Positions 1 through 7,398 of a DNA stretch of 22,624 nucleotides are shown one piece after another. A program made the translations under genes and the position numbers. The stretch comes from JAJPGZ01 sp041167105 (GTDB lineage: Bacteria; Verrucomicrobiota; Verrucomicrobiia; Chthoniobacterales; UBA10450): assembly GCA_041167105.1 (NCBI GenBank), contig JBEEGX010000189.1, positions 1 to 22,624 of the forward strand, written 5' to 3'. Numbering within the stretch: position 1 is the stretch's first letter; every line of letters starts with the position of its first letter. The notes beneath the pieces are model-generated. The model saw only the letters and a list, made by a program, of their open reading frames with translations, had not been told where the DNA came from and searched no databases.

Positions 1-276
1 CTCGAGATAATCGATCGGGCTCGCCGGCGACGCGAAGTGAAAGACGTAATCGATTTTTTTTTCGGGAACGAGGATGAAGTTGGAGACGTTGTGCTCGATG
101 AAATGGTAATCCTCGTTGCCGGAAAGATGCGCGACGTTTTCGACGTTACCGGTGATGAGATTGTCGATGGCGATAACGCGATGGCCTTCGCCGAGCAGAC
201 GATCGGTCAGGTGCGAACCGAGAAAACCAGCGCCGCCGGTGACGACGGAAATGGGCTGCGAGTTCTTTGCGGCCAT
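1..276 (-). CDS. NAD-dependent nucleotide-sugar decarboxylase/epimerase, N-terminal part (UDP-glucuronate decarboxylase-like)
   Basis: The gene runs off the window; 92 codons are present from ATG at 274-276 and no stop is seen. The protein begins MAAKNSQPISVVTGGAGFLG, which contains the Rossmann-fold glycine motif GGAGFLG for NAD(P) binding, followed by SHLTDRLL and, at the end of beta-strand 2, the acidic stretch VIAIDNL. Near the truncation it has HFASPASPIDYLE, the conserved segment typical of the UDP-glucuronate decarboxylase (UXS) branch of the short-chain dehydrogenase/epimerase superfamily. That branch makes UDP-xylose from UDP-glucuronate for surface glycans. The catalytic YxxxK lies outside the window, so decarboxylase versus epimerase cannot be settled. 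It is divergent from trpS, with a 96-base gap. An in-frame stop lies shortly upstream of the ATG, so this start is well supported. Confidence 0.85.
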   Translation of the reverse strand, partial: MAAKNSQPISVVTGGAGFLGSHLTDRLLGEGHRVIAIDNLITGNVENVAHLSGNEDYHFIEHNVSNFILVPEKKIDYVFHFASPASPIDYLE

Positions 277-328
277 GGCGCGTTTTATCTAGCGTGAAGC
301 CGGAAGTTTGCCAGCAAGAACTCGTTCC

Positions 329-358
329 TTCGTCATTCGACATTCCTCATTCGTCATT
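329..358. repeat. Short direct repeat TTCGTCATT in the divergent spacer
   Basis: TTCGTCATT occurs at 329-337 and again at 350-358, 21 bases apart, in the spacer between the divergent epimerase and trpS genes. CATTCxTCATT-like sequence fills the gap between them. It could be an operator or simply low-complexity spacer; nothing in the sequence decides this. Confidence 0.4.
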
Positions 359-372
359 TAAATAAGATCGAC

Positions 373-1335
373 ATGCGCATTTTGTCCGGCATCCAACCGA
401 GCGGCGTTTTGCACATCGGAAATTATTTCGGGATGATGAAACCGGCCATCGCGCTACAAGCGGAAGGCGAAGCGTTTTACTTCATCGCGAATTATCACGC
501 GCTAACGAGTCTGCGCGATCCAAAAGCGCTGCGTGAAAATTCGCGCCGCGTCGCGCTCGATTTTCTGGCGTGCGGTCTCGATCCGGAACGCGCGGCCTTG
601 TTCATGCAGACCGACGTGCCGCAGGTGACGGAGCTGGCGTGGATTCTTTCGACGATCGCGCCGATGGGTTTGCTCGAGCGCGCGCATTCTTACAAAGACA
701 AACTTGCGCGTGGTATGCCGGCAACGGTTGGTTTGTTCAGTTACCCAATCTTAATGGCGGCGGATATTCTGATTTACGACAGCGACGTTGTGCCGGTCGG
801 TAAGGATCAGAAGCAGCACATCGAGATGACGCGCGATTTTGCCGGAAAAATTAATGAAGCTTACGGCGATGTTTTGAAGATTCCCGAGCCGCGCATCAAT
901 GCGGCGACTGAAGTTGTTCCCGGAATCGACGGCCAGAAGATGAGCAAGAGCTACGGCAACACCATCGACATTTTCGGCGACGAAAAGGAAACGCGGAAGC
1001 GCATCATGAGCATCGTGACCGATTCGACGCCGGTGGAAGCACCGAAAGATCCGGCAAGATCGACAATCACTCACCTTTATGCGCTCTTCGCTTCGCCTAA
1101 CGAGGTCGAAGAGATGCGCGAAAGATTTCGCAAAGGCGGCACCGGCTACGGCGATTTCAAAAAACAACTCTTCGAAAAGCTCTGGGAATATTTCGCGCCG
1201 ATGCGTAAACGTCGTGAGGAAATCCTGCGCGATCCATCGTACATCGACAATGTCCTCTCACGCGGCGCCGAGCGCGCGAACGCGATTGCGGACAACGTGA
1301 TGGCGCGCGTGCGCAGCGCGGTTGGATTGAATTAG
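373..1335 (+). CDS. trpS: Tryptophan--tRNA ligase
   Basis: Class I aminoacyl-tRNA synthetase that charges tRNA-Trp in the cytosol. The 320-residue protein opens with MRILSGIQPSGVLHIGN, containing the HIGH-type signature (HIGN, residues 14-17). It carries KMSKS at residues 189-193 inside GQKMSKSYGNT, and the family segment ADILIYDSDVVPVGKDQKQH around residues 130-149. The length is close to the usual 325-350, so it looks complete. The ATG at 373 overlaps the last base of an AAGATCGACA repeat (364-373) and no Shine-Dalgarno sequence is visible upstream, so initiation is probably SD-independent. The stop codon overlaps the stop of the convergent lipoprotein gene by four bases. An internal AAGATCGACA copy at 1056-1065 encodes Arg-Ser-Thr using the rare AGA codon. 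Confidence 0.97.
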   Translation: MRILSGIQPSGVLHIGNYFGMMKPAIALQAEGEAFYFIANYHALTSLRDPKALRENSRRVALDFLACGLDPERAALFMQTDVPQVTELAWILSTIAPMGLLERAHSYKDKLARGMPATVGLFSYPILMAADILIYDSDVVPVGKDQKQHIEMTRDFAGKINEAYGDVLKIPEPRINAATEVVPGIDGQKMSKSYGNTIDIFGDEKETRKRIMSIVTDSTPVEAPKDPARSTITHLYALFASPNEVEEMRERFRKGGTGYGDFKKQLFEKLWEYFAPMRKRREEILRDPSYIDNVLSRGAERANAIADNVMARVRSAVGLN

Positions 1336-1895
1336 CGCGCCAGCTTGGCCGCTTCCTGCGCGATTTTTTCCGCGGCGCCATTCATGAACATGGTCGGGTT
1401 TTGCGCCGCGGCCACGCCGCCACCCAACGCCCAACTGTTCTTGTCCGCTTTGATTTTGCCGAGCGTTGCGCCGCTGGGATCGCGAAAATAAACGTCGGCT
1501 TCGAAGAACGCGCTGCCCGCTCCCATGCCGATGAAAAGCCGGAGCATCGAATTGCCTTCGTGATATTTCGTGATCGTCCCGGTGACGACGAGCGTGTTCG
1601 CATCCGGTTTCGAATTTCGCTCGACCGCGGCGAAGCGACCCGTCGCTTTGAGTTCGCTGGCGATGCGATCGGCGAAATATTTTGGCGCATTCTCGGCATT
1701 TTCCTCAGGCTCGGGCAGGGTGAGCTTAAAATCTTGCACCGTAACCTTTGAAAATCTTTTTGCCGAAACGACGGCCTGGCCGCCGCTGTTTTGCAATGAG
1801 GACGTGGTGCCGCACGCACTTAAAAGCAAAGATACGGCGACGGCGAGGGACGCGGCGAAATAAATTCTCAACGGTTTCAGGTCGTTAGTCTTCAT
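1332..1895 (-). CDS. Probable lipoprotein, DUF4410-like
   Basis: From the ATG at 1893-1895 the product is 187 residues and begins MKTNDLKPLRIYFAASLAVA, followed by VSLLLSACG. That is a lipoprotein signal peptide with a lipobox (LSAC), so the mature protein should be lipid-anchored at the cysteine. The mature part has VQDFKLTLPEPEENAENAPK, then ADRIASELKATGRF, VVTGTITKYHEGN and a Gly-rich FIGMGAGSAFF segment. This order (conserved strand, helix with SEL, GxI, then GxGxG) resembles the DUF4410 family of unknown function. A longer reading from a TTG at 1922 would add nine residues but spoil the signal peptide, so it is not chosen. No Shine-Dalgarno sequence is apparent. Family assignment is from memory of the pattern and is moderate. 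Confidence 0.75.
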   Translation of the reverse strand: MKTNDLKPLRIYFAASLAVAVSLLLSACGTTSSLQNSGGQAVVSAKRFSKVTVQDFKLTLPEPEENAENAPKYFADRIASELKATGRFAAVERNSKPDANTLVVTGTITKYHEGNSMLRLFIGMGAGSAFFEADVYFRDPSGATLGKIKADKNSWALGGGVAAAQNPTMFMNGAAEKIAQEAAKLAR

Positions 1896-1977
1896 ATCGT
1901 GACTGAATCGTATGCCGACCAAATACGGGTGTATCTGGGCGCGATTTTCTTCGACGCGCCCGGTGGGCGATAAACAA

Positions 1978-2007
1978 AAAACGAGGAGCGTTTCCGTTCC
2001 CCGTTTT
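1978..2007 (-). terminator. Rho-independent terminator of the 2031-3059 gene
   Basis: AAAACGAGGA (1978-1987) pairs with TCCCCGTTTT (1998-2007) with one mismatch and a ten-base loop. Read on the minus strand, the hairpin starts 24 bases past the stop codon of the secreted-protein gene and is followed by a T run (TTTTTTGTTTA), the classical intrinsic terminator layout. Confidence 0.75.
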
Positions 2008-2030
2008 CGGATCTGTGACCTGCGCCGAAG

Positions 2031-3059
2031 TTATTTCTGTTTCTTGCCTACGTTTGATTGCGCAGCGCCGGTCTTCATCTCCTGCATCTGCGCTTTGGTG
2101 ATGGCGCCGTTCTTCTTCAGCGTGTTCGCGAGATGCGCGATGCAGCTGACATATTGGCCGTGGTTCTTCACGCCGTTTGCGCAATTGTTCACCAAGTCCT
2201 GGATGGTGCAGCCGTGGTCATTTACCGTGTTCGGAATCGAAGTGACGCCGGCCTGGTCGCCATTCACATCGACGTTCGGTCGCGTATCGGAACCGAGACA
2301 ATTATCCTGATCGTCTGGCACGCCGTCGTTATCGGCATCGAGCTCGAAATCAAAGGTGGTGGTATCGCCGCCGCTCACGCCAATGGTGAAGCAATCAGCG
2401 TTGCCGATAAAATTCATCCAATCGGCCGCGCTGCCACGTCCCGCGACTAACTGTACGCCGCCGAATCCGGTGGACGTATTCACGATGCGCGCGTTCGGTT
2501 GCGCCGCAATGTATGCACTCAGCGCTTTCACGTTCGTGCCCGGGCCGGCGCCCGCGATCGCGTTCTGCGACCACCAACCGCCGGGGAGCGCGTTCCAAGT
2601 CTGCCACGTGTTCGTCGTCACGGCCGGTTGCGGATTGCTCGGAAAATTCGTCGCGTCCTGATAACGCGGTTCGAAGTACAACTGGTCGTCAACCGTGCCG
2701 TTGCCGTCGAGATCGATTTGCAAAACGAGATACACCGCCTGACCACCGGCGTTGTTCTGCTCGACGAAGGTGTTGAAGCCGAGCGCTGTGAGATTACTCA
2801 AGAGCGTGCCGTTATAATTCGCGTTCGCGAGCGTGGCTTCGCTCGTTCCGGTGGAATCGATGCGAAACTCTGCGCTGCCTGTGCCGCAAGGCGGCGTGGC
2901 CGGACCATTTTCGAATACAAGCGTGGAGCTGCCGCTAGTTTGCGGGCTCCAGCCGTCTAAATTTCCCGGCGACACATCCTGCTGGACCGTGACGGCGTAG
3001 GCCGCGGTCGTTAACGAACAAACAATTACTGCCCCTAATATCGCCCCAGTGTTTTTCAT
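2031..3059 (-). CDS. Secreted protein with thrombospondin type 3-like Ca-binding segment
   Basis: The start at 3059 is fixed by AGGAGG nine bases upstream; a longer frame from 3077 would bury that ribosome site. The 342-residue product begins MKNTGAILGAVIVCSLTTAA with an AYA-V type signal peptidase I site, so it is exported. The N-terminal half is Ser/Gly/Asn-rich and beta-like, with WSPQTSG, FVEQNNAGGQAVYLVLQIDL and a WQTWNALPGGWWSQN tryptophan-rich stretch. Around residue 240, LDADNDGVPDDQDNC matches the calcium-binding thrombospondin type 3 repeat. The C-terminus (about 70 residues) has three cysteines and a helical tail rich in lysine, ending GKKQK. Function is unknown; a surface or extracellular adhesive role would be inference only. 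It is probably transcribed alone, with its own terminator. Confidence 0.85.
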   Translation of the reverse strand: MKNTGAILGAVIVCSLTTAAYAVTVQQDVSPGNLDGWSPQTSGSSTLVFENGPATPPCGTGSAEFRIDSTGTSEATLANANYNGTLLSNLTALGFNTFVEQNNAGGQAVYLVLQIDLDGNGTVDDQLYFEPRYQDATNFPSNPQPAVTTNTWQTWNALPGGWWSQNAIAGAGPGTNVKALSAYIAAQPNARIVNTSTGFGGVQLVAGRGSAADWMNFIGNADCFTIGVSGGDTTTFDFELDADNDGVPDDQDNCLGSDTRPNVDVNGDQAGVTSIPNTVNDHGCTIQDLVNNCANGVKNHGQYVSCIAHLANTLKKNGAITKAQMQEMKTGAAQSNVGKKQK

Positions 3060-3068
3060 TGAATTAAG

Positions 3069-3074
3069 CCTCCT
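3069..3074 (-). promoter_or_regulatory. Shine-Dalgarno AGGAGG for the 3059 start
   Basis: A perfect AGGAGG on the minus strand lies nine bases before the ATG at 3059. It decides the start codon, since the upstream in-frame ATG at 3077 would place the site inside the coding region. Confidence 0.8.
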
Positions 3075-3169
3075 CATATTGAAGTAACGCGCGCGAGCCG
3101 CCGCGGGTTGCGGAAATTTTCTCGCCTGCTCGTGAATTGGACGGCGGAATGGCGCTCTTTCTTCAGCTA

Positions 3170-3228
3170 TAGCGGCGGTCTCCGACCGCTGAATTTGTCT
3201 TAACTCGGATGGTCAGAGACCGCCGCTA
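3170..3228. repeat. REP-like palindrome between convergent-facing gene ends
   Basis: TAGCGGCGGTCTC (3170-3182) is repeated perfectly inverted as GAGACCGCCGCTA (3216-3228). After a bulge a second short stem follows (GACC at 3184-3187, GGTC at 3211-3214). The element is about 59 bases. Its right arm supplies the TAG stop codon of the YjbR-family gene, so the element abuts or has replaced that gene's end. Size and GC-rich palindromic form resemble bacterial REP elements; it may also act as a transcription terminator for the Mla operon. Confidence 0.65.
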
Positions 3229-3555
3229 CAAATTCTGCAGTCGCTTTGGCGCCGTGTTGCGCCACGCGCTCGTTAGGGCGACACGCACCATGTCGATCTT
3301 CGCTGCCGGCAAAAAGATGCTGGTGTTGCCGCGGCGTCCCCATGCGCCTTTCACCGGCCGGAAAATTTTGGGATGGTTGCGAACAAAATCTCGCTGCTCC
3401 TCTGGCGTGAATTTCACCACCGCGTGATCGTCATCCGGATAACCAAGCGTCGCGAAAATTTTTCCGCCGACGCGAAAATCCGGATGCGCCATATGCGCGG
3501 ACTCAAGTGCTTCCGGAAAACTGAGTGCGAGTTTGCGGAATTGCGCGGCGGTCAT
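3226..3555 (-). CDS. MmcQ/YjbR family protein
   Basis: The 109-residue protein carries the features of the MmcQ/YjbR family: an N-terminal helix (TAAQFRKLALSFPEA), SAHMAHPDFRVGGKIFATL, a central VVKFTPEEQRDFV and a final helix. Members have a MotA-like or double-wing fold with suspected DNA binding, but no settled biochemical role. It is the last gene of the mla-type run, eight bases after the stop of the PIN-TRAM gene, so it is probably co-transcribed. No Shine-Dalgarno sequence is seen. Its last residues come from the arm of a palindromic element at 3170-3228, so the original C-terminus may have been changed. Residues AAKID are encoded by a TGTCGATCTT repeat copy at 3291-3300. Confidence 0.85.
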   Translation of the reverse strand: MTAAQFRKLALSFPEALESAHMAHPDFRVGGKIFATLGYPDDDHAVVKFTPEEQRDFVRNHPKIFRPVKGAWGRRGNTSIFLPAAKIDMVRVALTSAWRNTAPKRLQNL

Positions 3556-3563
3556 GCACCGAA

Positions 3564-4592
3564 TCAGTGCGCGGACGCGTCGCTACCGTTGCCGTTTTTC
3601 AGCTCCGCGAAAATCAAACGTCCGCCGCTGGTTTGCAGCGCGCTCGAGACGACGACCGGTTTCGTTTTTCCGAGAAACGTCCGCGCGTGATTGACCACGA
3701 TCATTGTTCCGTCGGCGAGATAGCCGACAGCTTGATGTTGTTCGCGACCTTCTTTCGCCAGATGCAATTCGATTTCGTCGCCCACGAGCAACTGCGGCCG
3801 AAGCGCGTGCGTAAGATCGTTCAAATTCAACGCCGGCACTTGTTGCAATCGCGCGATCTGGCAAAGCGCGTTGTCGTTAGTCAAAAGCCGCGCCTTTAAA
3901 ACTTTTGCGGTATGGACAAGGCGCGCGTCCACTTGCGAATCGCTTCCCTCGTCGCCGCTTTGATGAATGACAAGATCGACATCGCGCGAGGCCTGGAGCT
4001 GATTAAGAATCTCCAGTCCGCGTTTGCCGCGCTCGCGCTTTATCGGATCGCGCGAATCGGCCAGCGTTTGCAATTCGCCAAGTACAAATCGCGGCACGAT
4101 GAGCGAGCGGCTGAGAAAACCGGTCGCGCATAATTCGGCGATCCGTCCGTCGATGATGACATTGGTGTCGATGACGAGTGGCTCGTGCTGCGTCGTTTCC
4201 CGCGTGAAGCGCACATACGGAATGATGAGCGAGAATTCGTCGCGGTTGCTGCGCATGGCCAGCATCATGCCGAGATAACCGAACACGCTGTAAACGATCA
4301 GCCTAACGAGCCATTGCGTTGTCTCCGGCAAATAATGCAGCACATCGGAGGCGATGAGCAGTTTGGAAAAAAGAAAGCCGATGAGCAGGCCGAAGCTGGC
4401 GGAGGAAAATGCGCGCAGCGAAAAACCTTTGAGCAAGCGATCGACCAGAACGACGCCGAGCCCGAGCACGAGGCCGAGGACCAAACCGAGCCAGAGATTA
4501 TTTTGCAGTTCGTTTGAAACCGCGGCGCCGATCGTCGCGCAAAACGTGATGAACAGAAGGCGCAGCAGATTTACCGTGAGCAGCGGCGTCAT
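3564..4592 (-). CDS. Membrane-anchored PIN-TRAM domain protein (YacL-like)
   Basis: A 342-residue protein. The N-terminal 115 residues contain about four hydrophobic segments (including GLVLGLVLGLGVVLVD and FGLLIGFLFSKLLIA). A PIN nuclease domain follows, starting LVIDTNVIIDGRI, with the acidic residues expected of a metal-binding active site: Asp142, Glu173 (LGELQ), Asp222 (VDARLV) and Asp240 (LLTNDNAL). A TRAM-type RNA-binding domain lies at about 268-330 (LLVGDEIELHLAKEG, VGYLADGTMIVV). This is the architecture of YacL/PIN-TRAM proteins found in many bacteria and plausibly acting as membrane-tethered ribonucleases. Its ATG overlaps the mlaD TGA (ATGA), implying translational coupling to the lipid-transport genes, an association not explained by the domain content. 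Confidence 0.9.
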   Translation of the reverse strand: MTPLLTVNLLRLLFITFCATIGAAVSNELQNNLWLGLVLGLVLGLGVVLVDRLLKGFSLRAFSSASFGLLIGFLFSKLLIASDVLHYLPETTQWLVRLIVYSVFGYLGMMLAMRSNRDEFSLIIPYVRFTRETTQHEPLVIDTNVIIDGRIAELCATGFLSRSLIVPRFVLGELQTLADSRDPIKRERGKRGLEILNQLQASRDVDLVIHQSGDEGSDSQVDARLVHTAKVLKARLLTNDNALCQIARLQQVPALNLNDLTHALRPQLLVGDEIELHLAKEGREQHQAVGYLADGTMIVVNHARTFLGKTKPVVVSSALQTSGGRLIFAELKNGNGSDASAH

Positions 4593-5482
4593 CGCGCGCC
4601 TCCGGATTTTGGTGTCGGCTTGGGTTGCGGGCGGGCGTTCATGTCGATCTTAGCGGCGCTATCACGGTAGAACAGCACACCGTGTGCTCGCAGGTTGGCA
4701 ATTAACGCGCGCAGATTGGTAGCCAGCTCCTGATCGCTCAGCAGCGTCGGTAGCAGTCCCTTGCCCTGCGTCGCCGATTGGAAAACTTTGCGCGCATCCG
4801 CGATCGTATTCTGCAGATCGTCCGCATCTTTTTTGATCGACAACATCGCGTCACCGGCGGTCCCGACGACGCCATCGAGTTTTTGCGATGATTGCGCGAG
4901 CGCGGTCGTGGTTTCGTCGAGATGCTGCATGCTCGCTTTGAAATGTTCGGCCGTTTCCGGCGAGAGCATGTCTTTGTTCAAACGATCCATCGCACTGTCG
5001 ATCTTTTGCACGGTCCCGCGAAGATCGGAGACGAGCGCGCTGCCTTCGCGCGTGATGTCGTCGATCCCGCCTTCGCGCGTGCCGTTGATGTGGCTATTCG
5101 CCGGAATGTATTTGTCCGGATGTTTCGGCGGCATCACCACATTGACGAAGCGATCGCCTAACAAACCGGAGCTGCCGACGCTGATTTTGCTGCCTTCAGG
5201 AATTTTGATGTAATCATAAATCTTCAGCGGCACATCGACACCATTGCCTTCCGCGACCATGCGCGGTCCGCCGGCAACTTTGCCGATCTTCGCTCCGGCG
5301 AGCAAAACGTCGGAGCCTTTGAGTAAACCGCTCGCGTCCGCGAATCGCACCGTAACCGGATAGTACTTCTTGAAACCTTCACCGAGCCGGCCGAACTGCA
5401 CGACGAGCGCACCGAGCATGGCGAGGCCGAGGAAGACAAACGCGCCGACTTTAAATTCAATTCCGCGCTCGTGACGATTCAT
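4589..5482 (-). CDS. mlaD: MlaD-like MCE-domain substrate-binding protein
   Basis: This 297-residue protein is the periplasmic lipid-binding partner of an Mla-type ABC transporter. It has a short cytoplasmic start (MNRHERGIEFKVG), one membrane anchor (about residues 13-31, FVFLGLAMLGALVV), and one MCE domain (about 38-120) with VTVRFADASGLLKGSDVLLA and GSSGLLGDRFVNVV. A long helical or coiled segment follows at about 130-230 (LVSDLRGTVQKIDSAMDRL), typical of MCE proteins that hexamerise. The C-terminus is Pro/Lys-rich. It lies 27 bases after mlaF and overlaps the PIN-TRAM gene. The spacer to mlaF is largely a TGTCGATCTT repeat, and no Shine-Dalgarno sequence is visible. Two more repeat copies (4642, 4996) lie inside the gene, both encoding Lys-Ile-Asp. 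Confidence 0.92.
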   Translation of the reverse strand: MNRHERGIEFKVGAFVFLGLAMLGALVVQFGRLGEGFKKYYPVTVRFADASGLLKGSDVLLAGAKIGKVAGGPRMVAEGNGVDVPLKIYDYIKIPEGSKISVGSSGLLGDRFVNVVMPPKHPDKYIPANSHINGTREGGIDDITREGSALVSDLRGTVQKIDSAMDRLNKDMLSPETAEHFKASMQHLDETTTALAQSSQKLDGVVGTAGDAMLSIKKDADDLQNTIADARKVFQSATQGKGLLPTLLSDQELATNLRALIANLRAHGVLFYRDSAAKIDMNARPQPKPTPKSGGAR

Positions 5483-5494
5483 CGCAAAGGTGAT

Positions 5495-5504
5495 TGTCGA
5501 TCTT
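5495..5504. repeat. TGTCGATCTT copy filling the mlaF-mlaD junction
   Basis: This copy occupies the centre of the 27-base spacer between the mlaF stop and mlaD start, where a ribosome site would be expected and none is seen. Confidence 0.9.
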
Positions 5505-5509
5505 GCATT

Positions 5510-6289
5510 TCATTTCGCAACATCGTCGCTCGATCGGCCGTGCATAAAATCCTGCAGAATCGGGTCGGTCGTCTGCTGCAGCTCGTTAGGCGTGCCGTAG
5601 AAATATATTTGGCCGTCATGCAAGTAGGCGATGTGATTGCCGACATCGAACGCGCTTTTCATGTCGTGCGTCACCACGATGCTGGTCATGCCGAAGCGTT
5701 CCTGAAGGCGGCGAATTAATTTGTTAATGCTGTCGGAAACGACCGGATCGAGTCCGGAAGTCGGCTCGTCGTACAAGACGCATTTTGGCCGGCGAATGAT
5801 CGAGCGCGCGAGGCCAACGCGTTTCTTCATTCCGCCGCTCAAGTTCACCGGCATTTTTTCTTCCTGACCTTCGAGCTCAACCACGTCGAGCATCTCGCGC
5901 ACTTTCTCGCGCAAGATTTTCAAATCGCGCTGCCCGGCTTCGCGCAGCGGAAATGCGATGTTCTCCGCCACCGTCATCGAATCGAACAAGGCCGCGCCTT
6001 GAAACAAGATGCCGATCTTCTGCCGAATGTCGCCGAGCTGGCGCTCGCTCATCTTGGTGATGTTCTGGCCTTCGATCCAAATTTCGCCCTCGTTAGGCTG
6101 CATCAAGCCGATCAGGTGCTTGAGCAACACGCTCTTCCCGCCGCCGCTGCGCCCGATGATCGCGAGCGTTTCACCACGCGCGACGTCGAGATCGACTCCG
6201 CGCAAGATTTCCTGCGCGCCGATGCGCTTCGTTAGCCCGCGCACCGAGATCATCGATCCGTTATGTCGATCTTGCGCGTTGTCGATCAT
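5510..6289 (-). CDS. mlaF: MlaF-like ABC transporter ATPase
   Basis: ATP-hydrolysing subunit that would power lipid movement between inner membrane and MlaD. From ATG at 6287-6289 it has 259 residues. It shows Walker A GRSGGGKS (46-53), a Q-loop FQGAALFDSMTVAENIAFPL, signature LSGGMKKRVGLARSI, Walker B VLYDEPTSGLDP and the H-loop VVTHD, all typical of the MlaF/Ttg2A group. This start overlaps the mlaE stop as ATGA, so coupling is likely. A second ATG at 6253 would give a protein starting MISVRGLTKR, where family homology begins. The extra twelve residues (MIDNAQDRHNGS) are encoded almost entirely by two tandem copies of the TGTCGATCTT repeat, so they may be a late addition. Confidence 0.93.
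   Translation of the reverse strand: MIDNAQDRHNGSMISVRGLTKRIGAQEILRGVDLDVARGETLAIIGRSGGGKSVLLKHLIGLMQPNEGEIWIEGQNITKMSERQLGDIRQKIGILFQGAALFDSMTVAENIAFPLREAGQRDLKILREKVREMLDVVELEGQEEKMPVNLSGGMKKRVGLARSIIRRPKCVLYDEPTSGLDPVVSDSINKLIRRLQERFGMTSIVVTHDMKSAFDVGNHIAYLHDGQIYFYGTPNELQQTTDPILQDFMHGRSSDDVAK
6264..6289. repeat. Tandem motif pair at the mlaE-mlaF overlap
   Basis: An exact copy (6264-6273) and a one-mismatch copy TGTCGATCAT (6280-6289) are 16 bases apart. The second contains the mlaF ATG and the mlaE TGA. Confidence 0.85.
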
Positions 6290-7083
6290 TGATATCCCGC
6301 CGGGTAAATGATGTTCAGCGTCATCGTCAGGAAAAAATTGCAGATCAAGACTGCGAGCGATGAATTCACCACCGCTTCGGTCGTAGCGCGTCCGACGCCG
6401 ACTGCGCCTTCGCGCGCGGTCAATCCTTTGTGGCAACTGATGAACACGATGAGGATGCCGAAACAAAATGCTTTCGACAGCGCCATGATGATGTCGCGAT
6501 TGCGCGTCCAGCGCACCATGTTCGCCATGTAGTAAGTGCCGTTGATCTCGAGCAACGAGATGGCGATGAAATATCCGGCGGCGATTCCGACGGCCGTGCA
6601 TTCCGCGACAAGTAACGGCATCGAAATCATCATCGCGAGTGCGCGCGGCACGACAAGATAGTCGGTCGGATGCACGGCGAGAGCACGCAAGGCATCGATC
6701 TGTTCGGTCACTTTCATCGTGCCGATCTCCGCCGACATGGCCGCGCCCACGCGCCCTGCCACCATCAATGCGGTCAAGACGGGACCGAGCTCACGCAAAA
6801 TCGCGACCGACACCACCGCGCCGGTCGCCGATCCCATTCCGAGTTTGTTGAATTGGAAAAATGTTTGCGCGGCGAAAACCGCGCCGGTGAATGCGCCGGT
6901 GATAATGACGACAAGCTGCGAGAGCAATCCGACTTCAACGATCTGATTGAGAAATAATCTCCAACGCAGCTTATGCGTAAAGATCGACATGAACGTCTCC
7001 GCGCCGAGCATGACGACTTCGCCGAGATATTGAACGAAGCGAACAATCGGTCTTCCCAGCGCGTTGAATAGCCTAACGAACAT
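6286..7083 (-). CDS. mlaE: MlaE-like ABC transporter permease
   Basis: Inner-membrane permease of an Mla-type lipid transporter, 265 residues, close to the usual length of about 260. It starts MFVRLFNALG with an amphipathic interfacial helix, then several hydrophobic helices. It carries the family-specific stretch AILRELGPVLTALMVAGRVG followed by AAMSAEIGTMKVTEQIDAL, the EQxxAL coupling motif contacting the ATPase. The C-terminus has GVGRATTEAVVNSSL and ends IIYPAGYQ. It begins 15 bases after the small gene at 7099 and overlaps mlaF by four bases. A repeat copy (6980-6989) encodes Met-Ser-Ile in the N-terminal region, in a different frame from most coding copies. Confidence 0.95.
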   Translation of the reverse strand: MFVRLFNALGRPIVRFVQYLGEVVMLGAETFMSIFTHKLRWRLFLNQIVEVGLLSQLVVIITGAFTGAVFAAQTFFQFNKLGMGSATGAVVSVAILRELGPVLTALMVAGRVGAAMSAEIGTMKVTEQIDALRALAVHPTDYLVVPRALAMMISMPLLVAECTAVGIAAGYFIAISLLEINGTYYMANMVRWTRNRDIIMALSKAFCFGILIVFISCHKGLTAREGAVGVGRATTEAVVNSSLAVLICNFFLTMTLNIIYPAGYQ

Positions 7084-7098
7084 GGCCGCGCATCGCGC

Positions 7099-7362
7099 TC
7101 AGACGCTCAGCGGCTGCGTCTTCGTTTTCGCGCGCAGCTCTGGCGGGATCGCGCCGACAAATCGCGGATCGAACCCGAGCTTGCGAAAGATGGCGCGGAT
7201 CTCGCGCAGCGTAATCGTCGGCTCATCCAGCTCGAGATAAACGAGATCGTGATTGCGATCGACTTTGTAACGCAATCCGGCGATGGCCTCGAGCTCGTGC
7301 TCCAGCTCCAGGATTTTGTTCAGGTCACGCACGCCGGCGGCGTAAACTTCCAGCTCGATCAT
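7099..7362 (-). CDS. Small protein with ferredoxin-like secondary structure, first gene of the mla run
   Basis: From the ATG at 7360-7362 the product has 87 residues: MIELEVYAAGVRDLNKILEL and onward. The predicted order is strand (IELEVYA), helix (LNKILELEHELEAI), strand (LRYKVD), strand (DLVYLELDE), helix (LREIRAIFRKLG) and a short strand (PRFVGAI). This is the beta-alpha-beta-beta-alpha order of HMA/ferredoxin-like domains, but without the metal-binding CxxC. I do not recognise a named family. Its position immediately ahead of mlaE, same strand, 15-base gap, suggests a part in the transporter or its regulation (inference). A longer frame from a TTG at 7395 exists but has less support. No Shine-Dalgarno sequence is seen. 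Confidence 0.75.
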   Translation of the reverse strand: MIELEVYAAGVRDLNKILELEHELEAIAGLRYKVDRNHDLVYLELDEPTITLREIRAIFRKLGFDPRFVGAIPPELRAKTKTQPLSV

Positions 7363-7398
7363 CGCCGAACTTAGCGGCGGGAGGTTTGCGCGCAACGC

